From the IMG/VR virus record IMGVR_UViG_3300042261_002391, positions 1-64,000 of that record: 64,000 bases of DNA, one strand, 5' to 3'. The position numbers and the translations under genes were made by a program. The notes under the pieces are model-generated. The model did no database searches and was not told where the DNA came from. It saw nothing but the letters and a program-made list of their open reading frames with translations. This DNA is from a virus. Shown piece by piece: positions 39,458 to 47,675 of this stretch; positions within the stretch are counted from its first letter, which is position 1, and every line of letters begins with the position of its first letter.

Positions 39458-39531
39458 GAGCGTGCCTTCTATGTGGTGTGGATACTCCCTGATTTGTGGA
39501 GAAATTGTTGGTTCAAGTCCAATCACGCTCG
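39458..39531 (+). tRNA. tRNA-like gene, anticodon unclear, no U33
   Basis: Strong acceptor GAGCGTG/CACGCTC and T arm GTTGG-TTCAAGT-CCAAT. The anticodon stem CTCC/GGAG encloses CTGATTTGT; in standard register position 33 is G and 34-36 is ATT, in a shifted register GAT. D arm weak. Confidence 0.6.
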
Positions 39532-39574
39532 CTTTTTGGGGTCTGCTAAAAACAGACACGTGGTTGATATTAGA

Positions 39575-40060
39575 ATGCTTAACGAACCCGAAATTGCCAG
39601 AGTCTGGTTTACTATAGAATGCTTAACAGACCGAAATGCTCTGGCAATTTCCCAAATTTTTAAAACTATGAATAAAATTTATCCAGTAATTCAAGTACCA
39701 GCGAATGGCAAACCGGATTGGTACACAGGAGCGAGGACTCTTTGTTTTGTATATTCTAAGCATCATGGAAACTTCATTCTTGAAGGTTATCGTGGTGAAG
39801 TAATGGAATTTCTTAAAAAGAACTGCACACATTATTTTTATTACGTGTCGATGTGGCATAATGGAAAAGCCAGAGGACATTGGGGTTTTTGGAGAAATTA
39901 TATCACCATAGCTGAACCCGATAAGCGAGTACCAAAGTATAGGAAGCCGGAACACAAATATCGAATATTTACTCGACCAGATGGTTACAGCAATTCAATT
40001 GAGGTAATGAAATTAAAAAGATTACCAAAACGTTGGATACCTGATTTTGATGACTTATAA
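39575..40060 (+). CDS. hypothetical protein
   Basis: 161 residues when started at MLNEPEIARVWFTIE; longer in-frame starts would overlap the tRNA-like gene. Basic, aromatic-rich (WHNGKARGHWGFWRNY). The 5' coding part contains a 12-bp inverted repeat (39591-39602 with 39640-39651). The gene ends convergently with the 40055 gene, overlapping by 6 bases. The function is unknown. Confidence 0.6.
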   Translation: MLNEPEIARVWFTIECLTDRNALAISQIFKTMNKIYPVIQVPANGKPDWYTGARTLCFVYSKHHGNFILEGYRGEVMEFLKKNCTHYFYYVSMWHNGKARGHWGFWRNYITIAEPDKRVPKYRKPEHKYRIFTRPDGYSNSIEVMKLKRLPKRWIPDFDDL

Positions 40061-40474
40061 TTTTTTATATCTACTACCGTAACAATATGGACAGATTTTT
40101 TTACCCGCAGTGGATGTATTATCATCAATAATACCATTACCACAGCAATATGGGCATATTTGAAAAACAGGAATTTGATTTTTTAGAACATCAATTCTAT
40201 TTAGCACTGCCTCATCGATTTTCCAATAGTCGAATTCATTTTCTTTGGGTTCATAATAATGCTGCATGTAAGTAGTTATATCTTCATATAGCTCATACAT
40301 TCCATTAAAATTGGTAATAAGTTCCCATGTAGTTGCGGGGGTATTGGTATTCCATCGAACTTGGTATGCTTTTTCGGTTACCAATAAAATGGTGATACAC
40401 AATAATGAACTGCTTGATGAAGTCATTCGTATTAAATAAGAATGATTTGCTTCTAAATTTTTATTAATCGACAT
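40055..40474 (-). CDS. DnaJ-type zinc-finger protein
   Basis: 139 residues when started at MSINKNLEANHSYLI. The C-terminus has two CPYC-x-G motifs (CPYCCGNGIID and CPYCYGSRYKKL) as in the DnaJ/CR-type zinc finger. The rest is not recognised. The start codon overlaps the stop of the upstream small gene by 11 bases. Possibly a chaperone-like or RNA-binding accessory protein. Confidence 0.65.
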   Translation of the reverse strand: MSINKNLEANHSYLIRMTSSSSSLLCITILLVTEKAYQVRWNTNTPATTWELITNFNGMYELYEDITTYMQHYYEPKENEFDYWKIDEAVLNRIDVLKNQIPVFQICPYCCGNGIIDDNTSTAGKKICPYCYGSRYKKL

Positions 40475-40637
40475 ATCCAATAATTTTTAATGATTTTGGG
40501 TCACAAAGTAATTTTACTTCTCTTCCTTCCTTTTCGATATAAACAATTTGTTTTTTACCAACTAAATTATCCCGGTGAAGTGTTCTACCCTTCAAGCCGG
40601 TTTTAGTTTCAACTAAATATCCTGAATTTCTACTCAT
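40464..40637 (-). CDS. small hypothetical protein
   Basis: 57 residues (MSRNSGYLVETKTGLKGRTL at the start), an SH3-like barrel pattern with LVGKKQIVYIEKEGREVKLL. The ATG overlaps the TGA of the upstream gene (ATGA), and its own end overlaps the next start, so three genes form a coupled set. Confidence 0.65.
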   Translation of the reverse strand: MSRNSGYLVETKTGLKGRTLHRDNLVGKKQIVYIEKEGREVKLLCDPKSLKIIGYVD

Positions 40638-40831
40638 GGCATTGATTGTTTTTTACCTACGACCATAATTACACGAATTTTTGGTGTAGAATCATTTAAT
40701 AATGGATATTCATTAGCTTCATGATAATGGATTATTTCGAAACCATCGGCAACTAAATCATAAAAAATTATTTGAAGTTCAGCAAGAGTTACTGATTCTT
40801 CAATTCGTTTGTATTTTATATATCGCTCCAT
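40634..40831 (-). CDS. hypothetical protein
   Basis: 65 residues, ending IRVIMVVGKKQSMP. It leads a translationally coupled trio (40831 down to 40055). Its length and beta-alpha pattern (LQIIFYDLVADGFEIIHYHE) resemble the small PTH2-like or ferredoxin-like proteins, without a firm match. Confidence 0.6.
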   Translation of the reverse strand: MERYIKYKRIEESVTLAELQIIFYDLVADGFEIIHYHEANEYPLLNDSTPKIRVIMVVGKKQSMP

Positions 40832-40884
40832 ATCACATTAAACCGCAAATTTATTAAATTTAAATGTAAATTGCAAGTTTTTTT

Positions 40885-40893
40885 GTATTTATA
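40885..40893 (+). promoter_or_regulatory. GTATTTATA box
   Basis: GTATTTATA in sense orientation, 34 bases before the small gene at 40927. Confidence 0.45.
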
Positions 40894-40926
40894 AGAAAAT
40901 AATTTAAGTATTAATTTTTAACTATT

Positions 40927-41088
40927 ATGAGCAAGGAAAGAGATATTGAGATATTAGAGTATAAAATCACTGAAATCGTTGAAAAAATAGCTGCATTTAA
41001 AAAACACGGTATTTCGGAGAAAAAAATGGAAAATCTAATAAGAATGAAAATAAAATACGAAGACCAATTAATCGAATTAAAGCAATAA
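40927..41088 (+). CDS. small coiled-coil protein
   Basis: 53 residues, one long charged amphipathic helix (KERDIEILEYKITEIVEKI). An A-rich leader precedes the ATG and a terminator follows at once. Lone plus-strand gene among minus-strand genes. The function is unknown. Confidence 0.65.
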   Translation: MSKERDIEILEYKITEIVEKIAAFKKHGISEKKMENLIRMKIKYEDQLIELKQ

Positions 41089-41118
41089 AAAAAGGGTAGC
41101 CTCAGACTACCCTTTTTT
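41089..41118. terminator. bidirectional terminator
   Basis: GGGTAG/CTACCC with A7 and T7 flanks; also encodes the last residues and stop of the convergent 41102 gene. Confidence 0.85.
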
Positions 41119-41497
41119 TATTTTGTATAAAATTTCTCACAAAACTAACATCCCTGTCGTATTCACTTGAGTATAAAACAATATCCTCAATATATTTTTG
41201 ATGTCCATCATTATAATATTCAATGAATTCAATACAGATTGCAATTATATCGGCTTCAGTTGTTTTATTCTTTTTGTATAGATTTAGAACCACCACAGCA
41301 CACCATGCCTTAACATCTTTATGTAGTTCAGTATGATAGAGTTTAAAGTATTTTTGAAGATAATCTATCACATATATTTTTTCAATAATGTGATTTTTAT
41401 CACTTAAACCATCAGCAATTTCACCATATGTTTTAATTAAAACATCTGTATCAATAACTGGAAGATTATTAACAATATCTGTTATAGTACTACTCAT
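41102..41497 (-). CDS. hypothetical protein, related to EFIEWYNK family
   Basis: 131 residues, helical. Its block AICIEFIEYYNDGHQKYI resembles the C-termini of the 11916 and 20572 products. The last codons and TGA are within the terminator. The 180 bases upstream hold no gene, but include CATTAATCTTTAAT, also found in the leader of the 32984 gene. Confidence 0.6.
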   Translation of the reverse strand: MSSTITDIVNNLPVIDTDVLIKTYGEIADGLSDKNHIIEKIYVIDYLQKYFKLYHTELHKDVKAWCAVVVLNLYKKNKTTEADIIAICIEFIEYYNDGHQKYIEDIVLYSSEYDRDVSFVRNFIQNKKRVV

Positions 41498-41678
41498 TTT
41501 TTACATAAAAAGGAATGTGTATTTATTTAAATAAAACGTGTTGTAAAATAAGTCTTGATTCTTAAATCATTAATCTTTAATCCCTGAATACACGAAAATT
41601 GAACATTCAAATCGTTATCGTTTCATGTCGGAAATCAACACAGTGTCTTATATCAACAAATAACACATTCCAATACAA

Positions 41679-42131
41679 TTATTCATCCATTCCCCAAGGA
41701 ATGTCGGTTGTGTAGTTAAAAGTATCTAATTCTTCTTGCAATGCATCGACTTTTTTCTGAAATTGATTGACAATTGTGTTGCGGGTATTTTCGTCATATT
41801 GAACTTCATATTCCCGGAGCATTTCTGCGTAACCTGAAGTTTGTGCGCCTTCAACAACGCTTACTTCATTCCAAAAAACAATCAATGCTTTATATTCAGC
41901 AAGCAAATATATCTTAGACTGAATCTCACGATTGGCTTCGTTGATGACATATTTTAATGCAGTAAGAGTTTCAATCTTACGTAATAATTCAGTATATGCT
42001 TCATCAACGCTAAATTTTTTACCGTTCTGTGAACCAACAAGATACGAGTTCTTATCTTTAATTTGTTGCTTTAGTTTGACAATTTCGCCAACTAAACTCT
42101 TTTTTAATTTTAATGCCTTATATAGTTTCAT
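41679..42131 (-). CDS. DIP1984-family-like protein
   Basis: 150 residues when started at MKLYKALKLKKSLVGEIVK. The family pattern is visible: an MKL-x-x-AL start, a long helical coiled-coil body with LLRKIETLTALKYVINEANREI, and the ending VDALQEELDTFNYTTDIPW, which matches the usual L-x-x-EL-x-x-LDxx-x-x-x-NWTTD-x. The family is found in bacteria and phages; the function is unknown. Confidence 0.55.
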   Translation of the reverse strand: MKLYKALKLKKSLVGEIVKLKQQIKDKNSYLVGSQNGKKFSVDEAYTELLRKIETLTALKYVINEANREIQSKIYLLAEYKALIVFWNEVSVVEGAQTSGYAEMLREYEVQYDENTRNTIVNQFQKKVDALQEELDTFNYTTDIPWGMDE

Positions 42132-42183
42132 AACTAAAATTTTGTACAAAGAAAGTTAATTATATTTGAAAATACAAGTGTTT

Positions 42184-43071
42184 TTAAATTTTTGTTTTAA
42201 TCCTGAAATCAACTGACCATCCGATTGGCATGTGTTGTGGATTCATTGTATCGATAAAGTGGTTTCGCCAGAGCTTAACAAAATTTTCGATTTTATCTTC
42301 AGAATCAAGTTTTTGAATCACGTGATAGCCGTGGTCATAATACATTCTATTTTCAGCTTTAAACTTATCAACATTATTAAAATGTTCATCTGACAAATAT
42401 TTGTAAATCTTGTATAACTGCAGATAATTATAGCTACATAATGTTTCAAACGGAATACCACTTAACTCAGAAATAAGCTTTAATTTTTCCAATTTCAGTT
42501 CATAACTAATCCAATGATATGATTTAAATAATGAACCAATATTACTAATTAAAATCACATCATCACGACTAAATTCACGAAGTTTGGTGGTATATTCTGC
42601 ATTGAGTTCAGCAATTGTTTTAACGCCATAAATTCGGGCAATTTCATCCTTAAATTGGGTTGCTTTCACTTCATAATCAGCATGTGGCTTATAATTGATT
42701 AAAACAACATCATGATGATTTTTAGACTTATATTCTTCCGGGAAGAAAGACCTATAGCAATATGGAACAATGTGGTGGCGTTGCAGTCCATCTACAACGC
42801 CACTAACAACACATCTGTTTTCACGAGCATTTCTACCAAATTCCTCATTGTCTTCAAAACCATTACCACGTGGGTCGAAGGTGAATTTAATTTTCTTGTT
42901 GCCAATGACTTTAGCAAGGTCTTTTTCCAAGTACCACATTGCTTTTTTCTCACCACAAGTAAACATATGTCTACCATTCGGGTGATGTACCATCCAATTT
43001 TCCTTGTTGAGACTATTACTGCCTTCAATCAATACATTATTATTATTTTTCTTAAACTGATTACCGTTCAT
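42184..43071 (-). CDS. HNH-type protein resembling the EXD2 C-terminal domain
   Basis: 295 residues. Residues about 78-130 read FGRNARENRCVVSG, then LQRHHIVPYCYRSFFPEEYKSKNHHDVVLINYKPHADYE, closely following the extra C-terminal HNH-like module of EXD2-type exonucleases (C-x2-C/G, HHIVP, FP, SHD-x-V, CH). Here one Cys of each pair is replaced (CVVSG, NYKPH), so zinc binding may be lost. It overlaps the nucleotidyltransferase gene by 11 bases, suggesting joint function in RNA or DNA end processing. Confidence 0.5.
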   Translation of the reverse strand: MNGNQFKKNNNNVLIEGSNSLNKENWMVHHPNGRHMFTCGEKKAMWYLEKDLAKVIGNKKIKFTFDPRGNGFEDNEEFGRNARENRCVVSGVVDGLQRHHIVPYCYRSFFPEEYKSKNHHDVVLINYKPHADYEVKATQFKDEIARIYGVKTIAELNAEYTTKLREFSRDDVILISNIGSLFKSYHWISYELKLEKLKLISELSGIPFETLCSYNYLQLYKIYKYLSDEHFNNVDKFKAENRMYYDHGYHVIQKLDSEDKIENFVKLWRNHFIDTMNPQHMPIGWSVDFRIKTKI

Positions 43072-44062
43072 AATAAATCAACATAAATCGATTTTTAATT
43101 GCTTCATAGGATGAATTTAAAATAAAATCATTATAGTCATCATCTAAAGCGTTTTTAAATTTTGAAATAGCTGCACCTAATTCACCGCCCCGTAAATCAG
43201 GTAGCCAAGACATAACAATATCACCATTAAATTTTTGTGAAATCATTTTGTTCCGGGCATCGATTTTGTTTAATCTATCGAGTTCGCCAGTCAAATTAGC
43301 TTCAGGAAAATATTGACTAATTATATCAACATAATCACTTTTGTTACGATTAAACGGATATGAAACATTAATTTCATTATCCTTTAAGTAGTTAAGGAAT
43401 AGATGATATGAACCACGTTTACGATTTCTTTTTTTATCGATGCTGTTTAGGTTTTCCATTTGAAACATAACAGTATCAAAATACTTTCCAGCAATGCAAA
43501 ATTTAAAAATATCTTCAAGCGTATCGAAACCTTGAAGGTATCTATCGTAATCGTATCCACCAAATTCAAAAATTTTTCGTGCATCATTACTCAACAAAAT
43601 ATCGTGTGAGTTTGAACCTTTAAAATTCCTGAATTTGTAAAAAAGTCCCTGCCATCCATATGACAAACCAAACTTATGGTATGTTTTACCCATGATATTA
43701 CCAAGCGGGTCGTAAGAAAAATAAATCTTTGCTGTTTCCCACTTAGTGTTGATAATTGGGATGATGTCAACCTGAAAATTCTTATAATCGAATGAATACA
43801 CACCACCGTTGCAATAAATAGCATTAGGTTTGAAAGTAAATTCAATATAATTTTTCCAATTGATATTTGAATTATGGTCAACCATAACTAACAAATCCAA
43901 ATCTCCATGAGTTTCTTTAGTATGGTAACAAGTGACTACTTCACAAATAGTATTGAAGTCAGATGATACTATCTGAGCTAATTCATAACCGATTTGTTTG
44001 AATTCATCGGTGTTTTTTCTCTCAGTAAAAACACCATATTTTTGTAATGCTCTTCCTCCCAT
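43061..44062 (-). CDS. DNA polymerase beta-like nucleotidyltransferase
   Basis: 333 residues. The NTase signature is present: a helix ending in THGDLDLLVMVD (G-x-DLD, metal-binding Asp pair) and a later VDIIP (third Asp), with EFTFKP between. The C-terminal helical domain contains LRGGELGAAISKFK, similar to the RNA-binding region of class I tRNA nucleotidyltransferases. It could add CCA to the phage tRNAs, none of which encode CCA, but this is inference. ECF-type promoter directly upstream. Confidence 0.6.
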   Translation of the reverse strand: MGGRALQKYGVFTERKNTDEFKQIGYELAQIVSSDFNTICEVVTCYHTKETHGDLDLLVMVDHNSNINWKNYIEFTFKPNAIYCNGGVYSFDYKNFQVDIIPIINTKWETAKIYFSYDPLGNIMGKTYHKFGLSYGWQGLFYKFRNFKGSNSHDILLSNDARKIFEFGGYDYDRYLQGFDTLEDIFKFCIAGKYFDTVMFQMENLNSIDKKRNRKRGSYHLFLNYLKDNEINVSYPFNRNKSDYVDIISQYFPEANLTGELDRLNKIDARNKMISQKFNGDIVMSWLPDLRGGELGAAISKFKNALDDDYNDFILNSSYEAIKNRFMLIYYER

Positions 44063-44095
44063 TTCAATTTATTTTTCGTTAATATTTTGCAATTA

Positions 44096-44122
44096 TACGA
44101 AAAATAAATTGAATATGTTACA
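44096..44122 (-). promoter_or_regulatory. ECF-type promoter (N17)
   Basis: TGTAAC, 17 bases, CGTATAAT, for the nucleotidyltransferase gene; outside the main block. Confidence 0.7.
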
Positions 44123-44129
44123 GGTTTTA

Positions 44130-44462
44130 TTAAAATATTTTAAAAGAAATCGTATTGTCTAGGATATCAGGCTCAGACATTGACCAATTTTCAGTTTCTT
44201 CTATTTCATCTAAAAATATTTCAAGTAGTTCATGGTCTTCATCATAAGCTTCTTGTAATAATTCTTCAGTACTTATAGATTCAAAATCGAAAATTTCTTC
44301 TTCTTCTCCATCTTCATTAATATATGGTATTGAAGTTTCTTCAGGACAATTATCTAAATCATACGACCAAACTATACAATTTCCATCCAATGAATAATTA
44401 CCATTAATCTCATCATCGATGAATTTACTTTCAATTCTTTCGAATAGTTGTTTTATGTTCAT
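44130..44462 (-). CDS. acidic hypothetical protein
   Basis: 110 residues, very acidic throughout (EDGEEEEIFDFESISTEELL), no basic patches, no Cys pair. Such composition is typical of DNA-mimic anti-restriction proteins, but no family match is visible. Confidence 0.6.
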   Translation of the reverse strand: MNIKQLFERIESKFIDDEINGNYSLDGNCIVWSYDLDNCPEETSIPYINEDGEEEEIFDFESISTEELLQEAYDEDHELLEIFLDEIEETENWSMSEPDILDNTISFKIF

Positions 44463-44476
44463 ATTTAACTATTATA

Positions 44477-45010
44477 TTAATTAACTAATTTTAATTTATC
44501 AATTCCTGATTTATTCCATATGCAACCAGAAGGTATATCCCAGAAATATAACCATGAATAATAATTATCGAGAGCGTTATTCATAGCATATTTATTAAAT
44601 AGCTCTATATAATTAACTATTTCAATACCAGCATAATCTTGTGTAACTTTAATCCAATCAATACCAGGACTTATTGGCTTAATTTTTCTTGATGTATCGA
44701 ATCCTTGATGATATTTTTTAGTAAATTCAATAAAATCTTCATTATTTTTAATTGAAAATACTTTATTATTTGGGAAAACTTCATAGATATATTTTGCATC
44801 ATTTGGTCTATGTCTTTGCGTAATATTAATCCATTTAGTCCCAATTGCATACCAAAACCCTGATGGTTTCATAGTACGTTCATAAGTAATTATTTGTGAT
44901 TTATCAAATACAGAATCAATTTTATTTGGTGATGTATGATATCTACCATCAGGGTTTAACTCTGAATTAAAATTATCTATTTCTTCTTTTATATATTTCA
45001 TTAGTTTCAT
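44477..45010 (-). CDS. possible ART-fold protein
   Basis: 177 residues. Opening IKEEIDNFNSELNPDGRYHTSPNK parallels that of the ART candidate at 34724 (IKEEVYKFNEEYNPG-x-Y-H). It then has MKPSGFWYAIGTKWINITQ, the KP-x-G-F/L-W pattern found in several phage ART-like folds. The catalytic residues cannot be assigned. The two proteins may be distant relatives. Confidence 0.4.
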   Translation of the reverse strand: MKLMKYIKEEIDNFNSELNPDGRYHTSPNKIDSVFDKSQIITYERTMKPSGFWYAIGTKWINITQRHRPNDAKYIYEVFPNNKVFSIKNNEDFIEFTKKYHQGFDTSRKIKPISPGIDWIKVTQDYAGIEIVNYIELFNKYAMNNALDNYYSWLYFWDIPSGCIWNKSGIDKLKLVN

Positions 45011-45069
45011 AACTTAATTTAATTTTAGATACAATTAACGTGTTTTTCACATAAATACAATAATAATAA

Positions 45070-45096
45070 AAAAAGCCAGTTTTCACTGGCTTTATA
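45070..45096 (-). terminator. terminator
   Basis: AAAGCCAGT pairs with ACTGGCTTT, followed by TTTTTTT on the minus strand. Confidence 0.85.
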
Positions 45097-45721
45097 TTTC
45101 AACTACGATAGGCTCGTATATTGGTACGTAATTATCGTTGAGCAATGCTGCATTAATAAATTTAATACCATCAATTTCACAAATCCCATGACTTTCATGT
45201 AAATGACCAAAACAATGAATCTTAGGTTTTACTCTTTCAAGTACTTCAGTACGTAAAGATTCACTACCTTCATTACTTTTCTTATGCGGTATGTAGTCAA
45301 GAATTTGATGTGGTGGAGTATGTGTTATTAACACATCAGTCTTATCAGGAATCATTTCCCAATATTGTTTTAGTATCTCTTCAGGACGATTAAATGCCCA
45401 ATCATAAAAGGGTTTAGATACTGGTGTTCCATAGAAATACAAACCATCAAGTTCAATACCATCATCTTCCAAATAAAATACATTACTCGGCACTAAACTT
45501 TTTGCTAAATGTGGATTGGTTTCAAATAGAAAATCATGATTTCCGGCAATACAAATTCGATATTTATATTGATTCAAGCTAGAAAACCATTTAAAAAAAT
45601 TAGTCAATTCATGGACACGACCGAGCGGTGTCATATCACCACAATGGATAATTGCATCAGCTTGTGGAAGCACGAATTTTTTATGTAAATTATGAGTATC
45701 AGATATTATACAGATTTTCAT
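45092..45721 (-). CDS. calcineurin-like metallophosphoesterase
   Basis: 209 residues. All metal-binding motifs are present: ISDTHN (D-x-H, residue 5 on), IHCGDMT (GD), IAGNHDF (GNHD), LITHTPPH (H) and CFGHLHESHG (GH-x-H). It is a class III phosphodiesterase or phosphatase; size and motif spacing resemble phage and bacterial MPE proteins that act on nucleic acid ends or 2',3'-cyclic phosphates. Its ATG overlaps the TGA of the upstream gene (ATGA). Confidence 0.9.
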   Translation of the reverse strand: MKICIISDTHNLHKKFVLPQADAIIHCGDMTPLGRVHELTNFFKWFSSLNQYKYRICIAGNHDFLFETNPHLAKSLVPSNVFYLEDDGIELDGLYFYGTPVSKPFYDWAFNRPEEILKQYWEMIPDKTDVLITHTPPHQILDYIPHKKSNEGSESLRTEVLERVKPKIHCFGHLHESHGICEIDGIKFINAALLNDNYVPIYEPIVVEI

Positions 45722-46029
45722 TTAGTGTTTTTATTAAATTTTTTTAACTCAAGCAACAAGACATCGATACTAATTTCAATGTCACTAAAAACTCTTGAAT
45801 TAAACAAGTATTCTATTTTATCTTCACAATAGTAATTTAATTCAAAATTATAAAAAGTATTTCCGACGCTATACCAAATTGAATTAATATATATGTCATA
45901 TGTATTTCCTTTGCTTATTATTTTTTCTGGTAAACCATCAAATTTTTCAATAATTTCACCACCAACATTATTTTTAATTAAAAAAACCTTAAATGATTCT
46001 TTATTGTATTGAGTCGGATACACTCCCAT
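45718..46029 (-). CDS. hypothetical protein
   Basis: 103 residues with KVFLIKNNVGG encoded by the TTTTTAATTAAAAA palindrome near its N-terminus and a C-terminal helix. Coupled to the metallophosphoesterase gene. No domain is recognised. Confidence 0.6.
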   Translation of the reverse strand: MGVYPTQYNKESFKVFLIKNNVGGEIIEKFDGLPEKIISKGNTYDIYINSIWYSVGNTFYNFELNYYCEDKIEYLFNSRVFSDIEISIDVLLLELKKFNKNTK

Positions 46030-46041
46030 ATAGAAATTAAG

Positions 46042-46344
46042 TTATTTACTTATTATTTTTTCATATATGGCATCGATTCTTTTATTGCTATCATTGATTC
46101 TATTATCTATTTTATCCAAACGACTGTTCATTTCATTCTCTAAATCAATAATAGCGTTTTTATTCTCGACACCGTTTTTTTCAATATCATTGATTTTATT
46201 GATTGCAATAACTTTAAATTCACCAATAATGAATGCAGCAATAATTGCAAATATTGCTATTCTCAAAATCCATTTGATAATGATTTTTGTTTTACTTGGC
46301 TTAATTACAACATCTTCAACAATATCATCTAAGATATTACTCAT
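46042..46344 (-). CDS. membrane-anchored coiled-coil protein
   Basis: 100 residues. A cytosolic N-terminus is followed by a membrane helix at about 22-44 (IIIKWILRIAIFAIIAAFII) and a C-terminal heptad-repeat region (IDLENEMNSRLDKIDNRIND) that should form a coiled coil. Resembles small phage membrane proteins such as Rz-type spanins or superinfection proteins, without a specific match. Confidence 0.6.
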   Translation of the reverse strand: MSNILDDIVEDVVIKPSKTKIIIKWILRIAIFAIIAAFIIGEFKVIAINKINDIEKNGVENKNAIIDLENEMNSRLDKIDNRINDSNKRIDAIYEKIISK

Positions 46345-46364
46345 ATATTTAAAATTATTTCACA

Positions 46365-46373
46365 TATAAATAC
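46365..46373 (-). promoter_or_regulatory. GTATTTATA box
   Basis: GTATTTATA 21 bases before the 46042 gene. Confidence 0.45.
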
Positions 46374-46423
46374 ATCAATATGAGATAAGAACAGTATAAT
46401 ACGTGTTAAATAGTGTTGATTTT

Positions 46424-47305
46424 TTACGTTAATAATGGGATTTCTTTCAATGAATCTAAACGCATGTGACCAACACCATATTTAGTATTCCAGCTATTTG
46501 TAAATAAATAAGTGAAAATCCCGGCATTATTTAGTTCAACAAAATTTTCGAATCTGTCATCAACAAAAATTTCAATGCCTGCTTGTTTTGCTGCATCAAC
46601 CTTACTTTCCATAATATCAAGACTATAGACTGGTTTTTTCGGATAATTATGTTTATCCAACCATTGTTCAGTAATTTCTTTCTTAACTGGTCTTGATGTT
46701 ATGTAGCAATGAGGTTCGAATGGCAATTCTTCAGCCAAGACCAACGGTTTTAAATTAAGATAAAACTCATCGAGTGTATTGGCATTACGCATAGCCTCAA
46801 ATCTTTTGGTAATTTTTCTATCAAGAAAGAACGAATTTGGCGTTGAGCTAATTTCAGGATACAATTCATGCCATCCACCAGTAAAATCAGCTAATACACC
46901 ATCAATGTCCAATCCGATTTTAGGCATTTTCAAAAATCTTTTTGGTCTATCATCCCCTTGTGGAAATGTGTAATAAAAGGCATTTAAAAAATGTACGTTG
47001 CATGCTGCATGTGCAATGTGTAAGCAACCTGTTTCCGGGTCATAATCTTCGCCAGCTTCCATCGCAGCCACATGTCGTTTTAATGAAGCAATTACTGAAG
47101 TCCAACTAAAACCATTTTCCCAATTCCGGTCATAATATTTGTTTGCCCCAATTGTTAGTACTTCAACAAAATCACGAAAAGCACGAGGTTCTACCAAGTC
47201 ATATCTTAATTTACCTTGATTGAATCTAAGTCCACCGCCTTTGCTGGTGACAGCATTAATATCTTTACCATCAGCCAATAATTTTTCTTTAATATTTTCT
47301 TCCAT
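46424..47305 (-). CDS. dATP/dGTP pyrophosphohydrolase-like domain fused to HAD nucleotidase
   Basis: 293 residues when started at MEENIKEKLLADGKD. Residues about 20-125 carry the DUF5664 (dATP/dGTP diphosphohydrolase) pattern: GLRFNQGKLRYDLVEP, GANKYYDRNWENGFSW, LKRHVAAMEAGEDYDPETG, LHIAHAACNVHFLNA. Residues about 140-290 are a HAD domain: IGLDIDGVLADFTGGW (catalytic D-x-D), CYITSRPV, and EIFVDDRFENFVEL. The fusion would turn dNTPs to dNMPs and then to nucleosides. It may shape the dNTP pool or help base modification. Confidence 0.8.
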   Translation of the reverse strand: MEENIKEKLLADGKDINAVTSKGGGLRFNQGKLRYDLVEPRAFRDFVEVLTIGANKYYDRNWENGFSWTSVIASLKRHVAAMEAGEDYDPETGCLHIAHAACNVHFLNAFYYTFPQGDDRPKRFLKMPKIGLDIDGVLADFTGGWHELYPEISSTPNSFFLDRKITKRFEAMRNANTLDEFYLNLKPLVLAEELPFEPHCYITSRPVKKEITEQWLDKHNYPKKPVYSLDIMESKVDAAKQAGIEIFVDDRFENFVELNNAGIFTYLFTNSWNTKYGVGHMRLDSLKEIPLLT

Positions 47306-47312
47306 TTTTTTA

Positions 47313-47672
47313 TTATTCAAATATTTTTACGCCGAACAACTCTTGAAGTTCTCTTAATGGAGCTTCATATGTTTGAGTTTCTGTTTTAATATAGTCAGCA
47401 ATTGAATATACTTCCAATTCAGTAATTTCCATCTGACAATCTTCAATAGTTTGTAATTTTTCAGGTCTTGATTTTTTACGAATACTTGTTACATAAGTAA
47501 AAATTGCACGTAAATGTCCCGGTGGTAGGTCTGGATGTGAGGCAATACGTAACGAACCATACGATTTATCAGTATCGCTATTACGTAATACCCAACGTGC
47601 ATCAACACGTAATTCACTAACAAAACCCCTGACTCTATCCCAATAGGTGTTGTTTAAATCAATATCTTCCAT
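47313..47672 (-). CDS. hypothetical protein
   Basis: 119 residues. ARWVLRNSDTDKSYGSLRIAS and HPDLPPGHLRAIFTYV are notable; otherwise unassigned. Gap of 7 bases to the fusion gene downstream, so they are co-transcribed. Confidence 0.6.
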   Translation of the reverse strand: MEDIDLNNTYWDRVRGFVSELRVDARWVLRNSDTDKSYGSLRIASHPDLPPGHLRAIFTYVTSIRKKSRPEKLQTIEDCQMEITELEVYSIADYIKTETQTYEAPLRELQELFGVKIFE

Positions 47673-47675
47673 TTA

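Noticed and set aside
39437-39574. Longer N-terminus of the 39575 gene
   Set aside because: It would overlap a complete tRNA-like gene; MLNEPEIARV is the first ATG after it.
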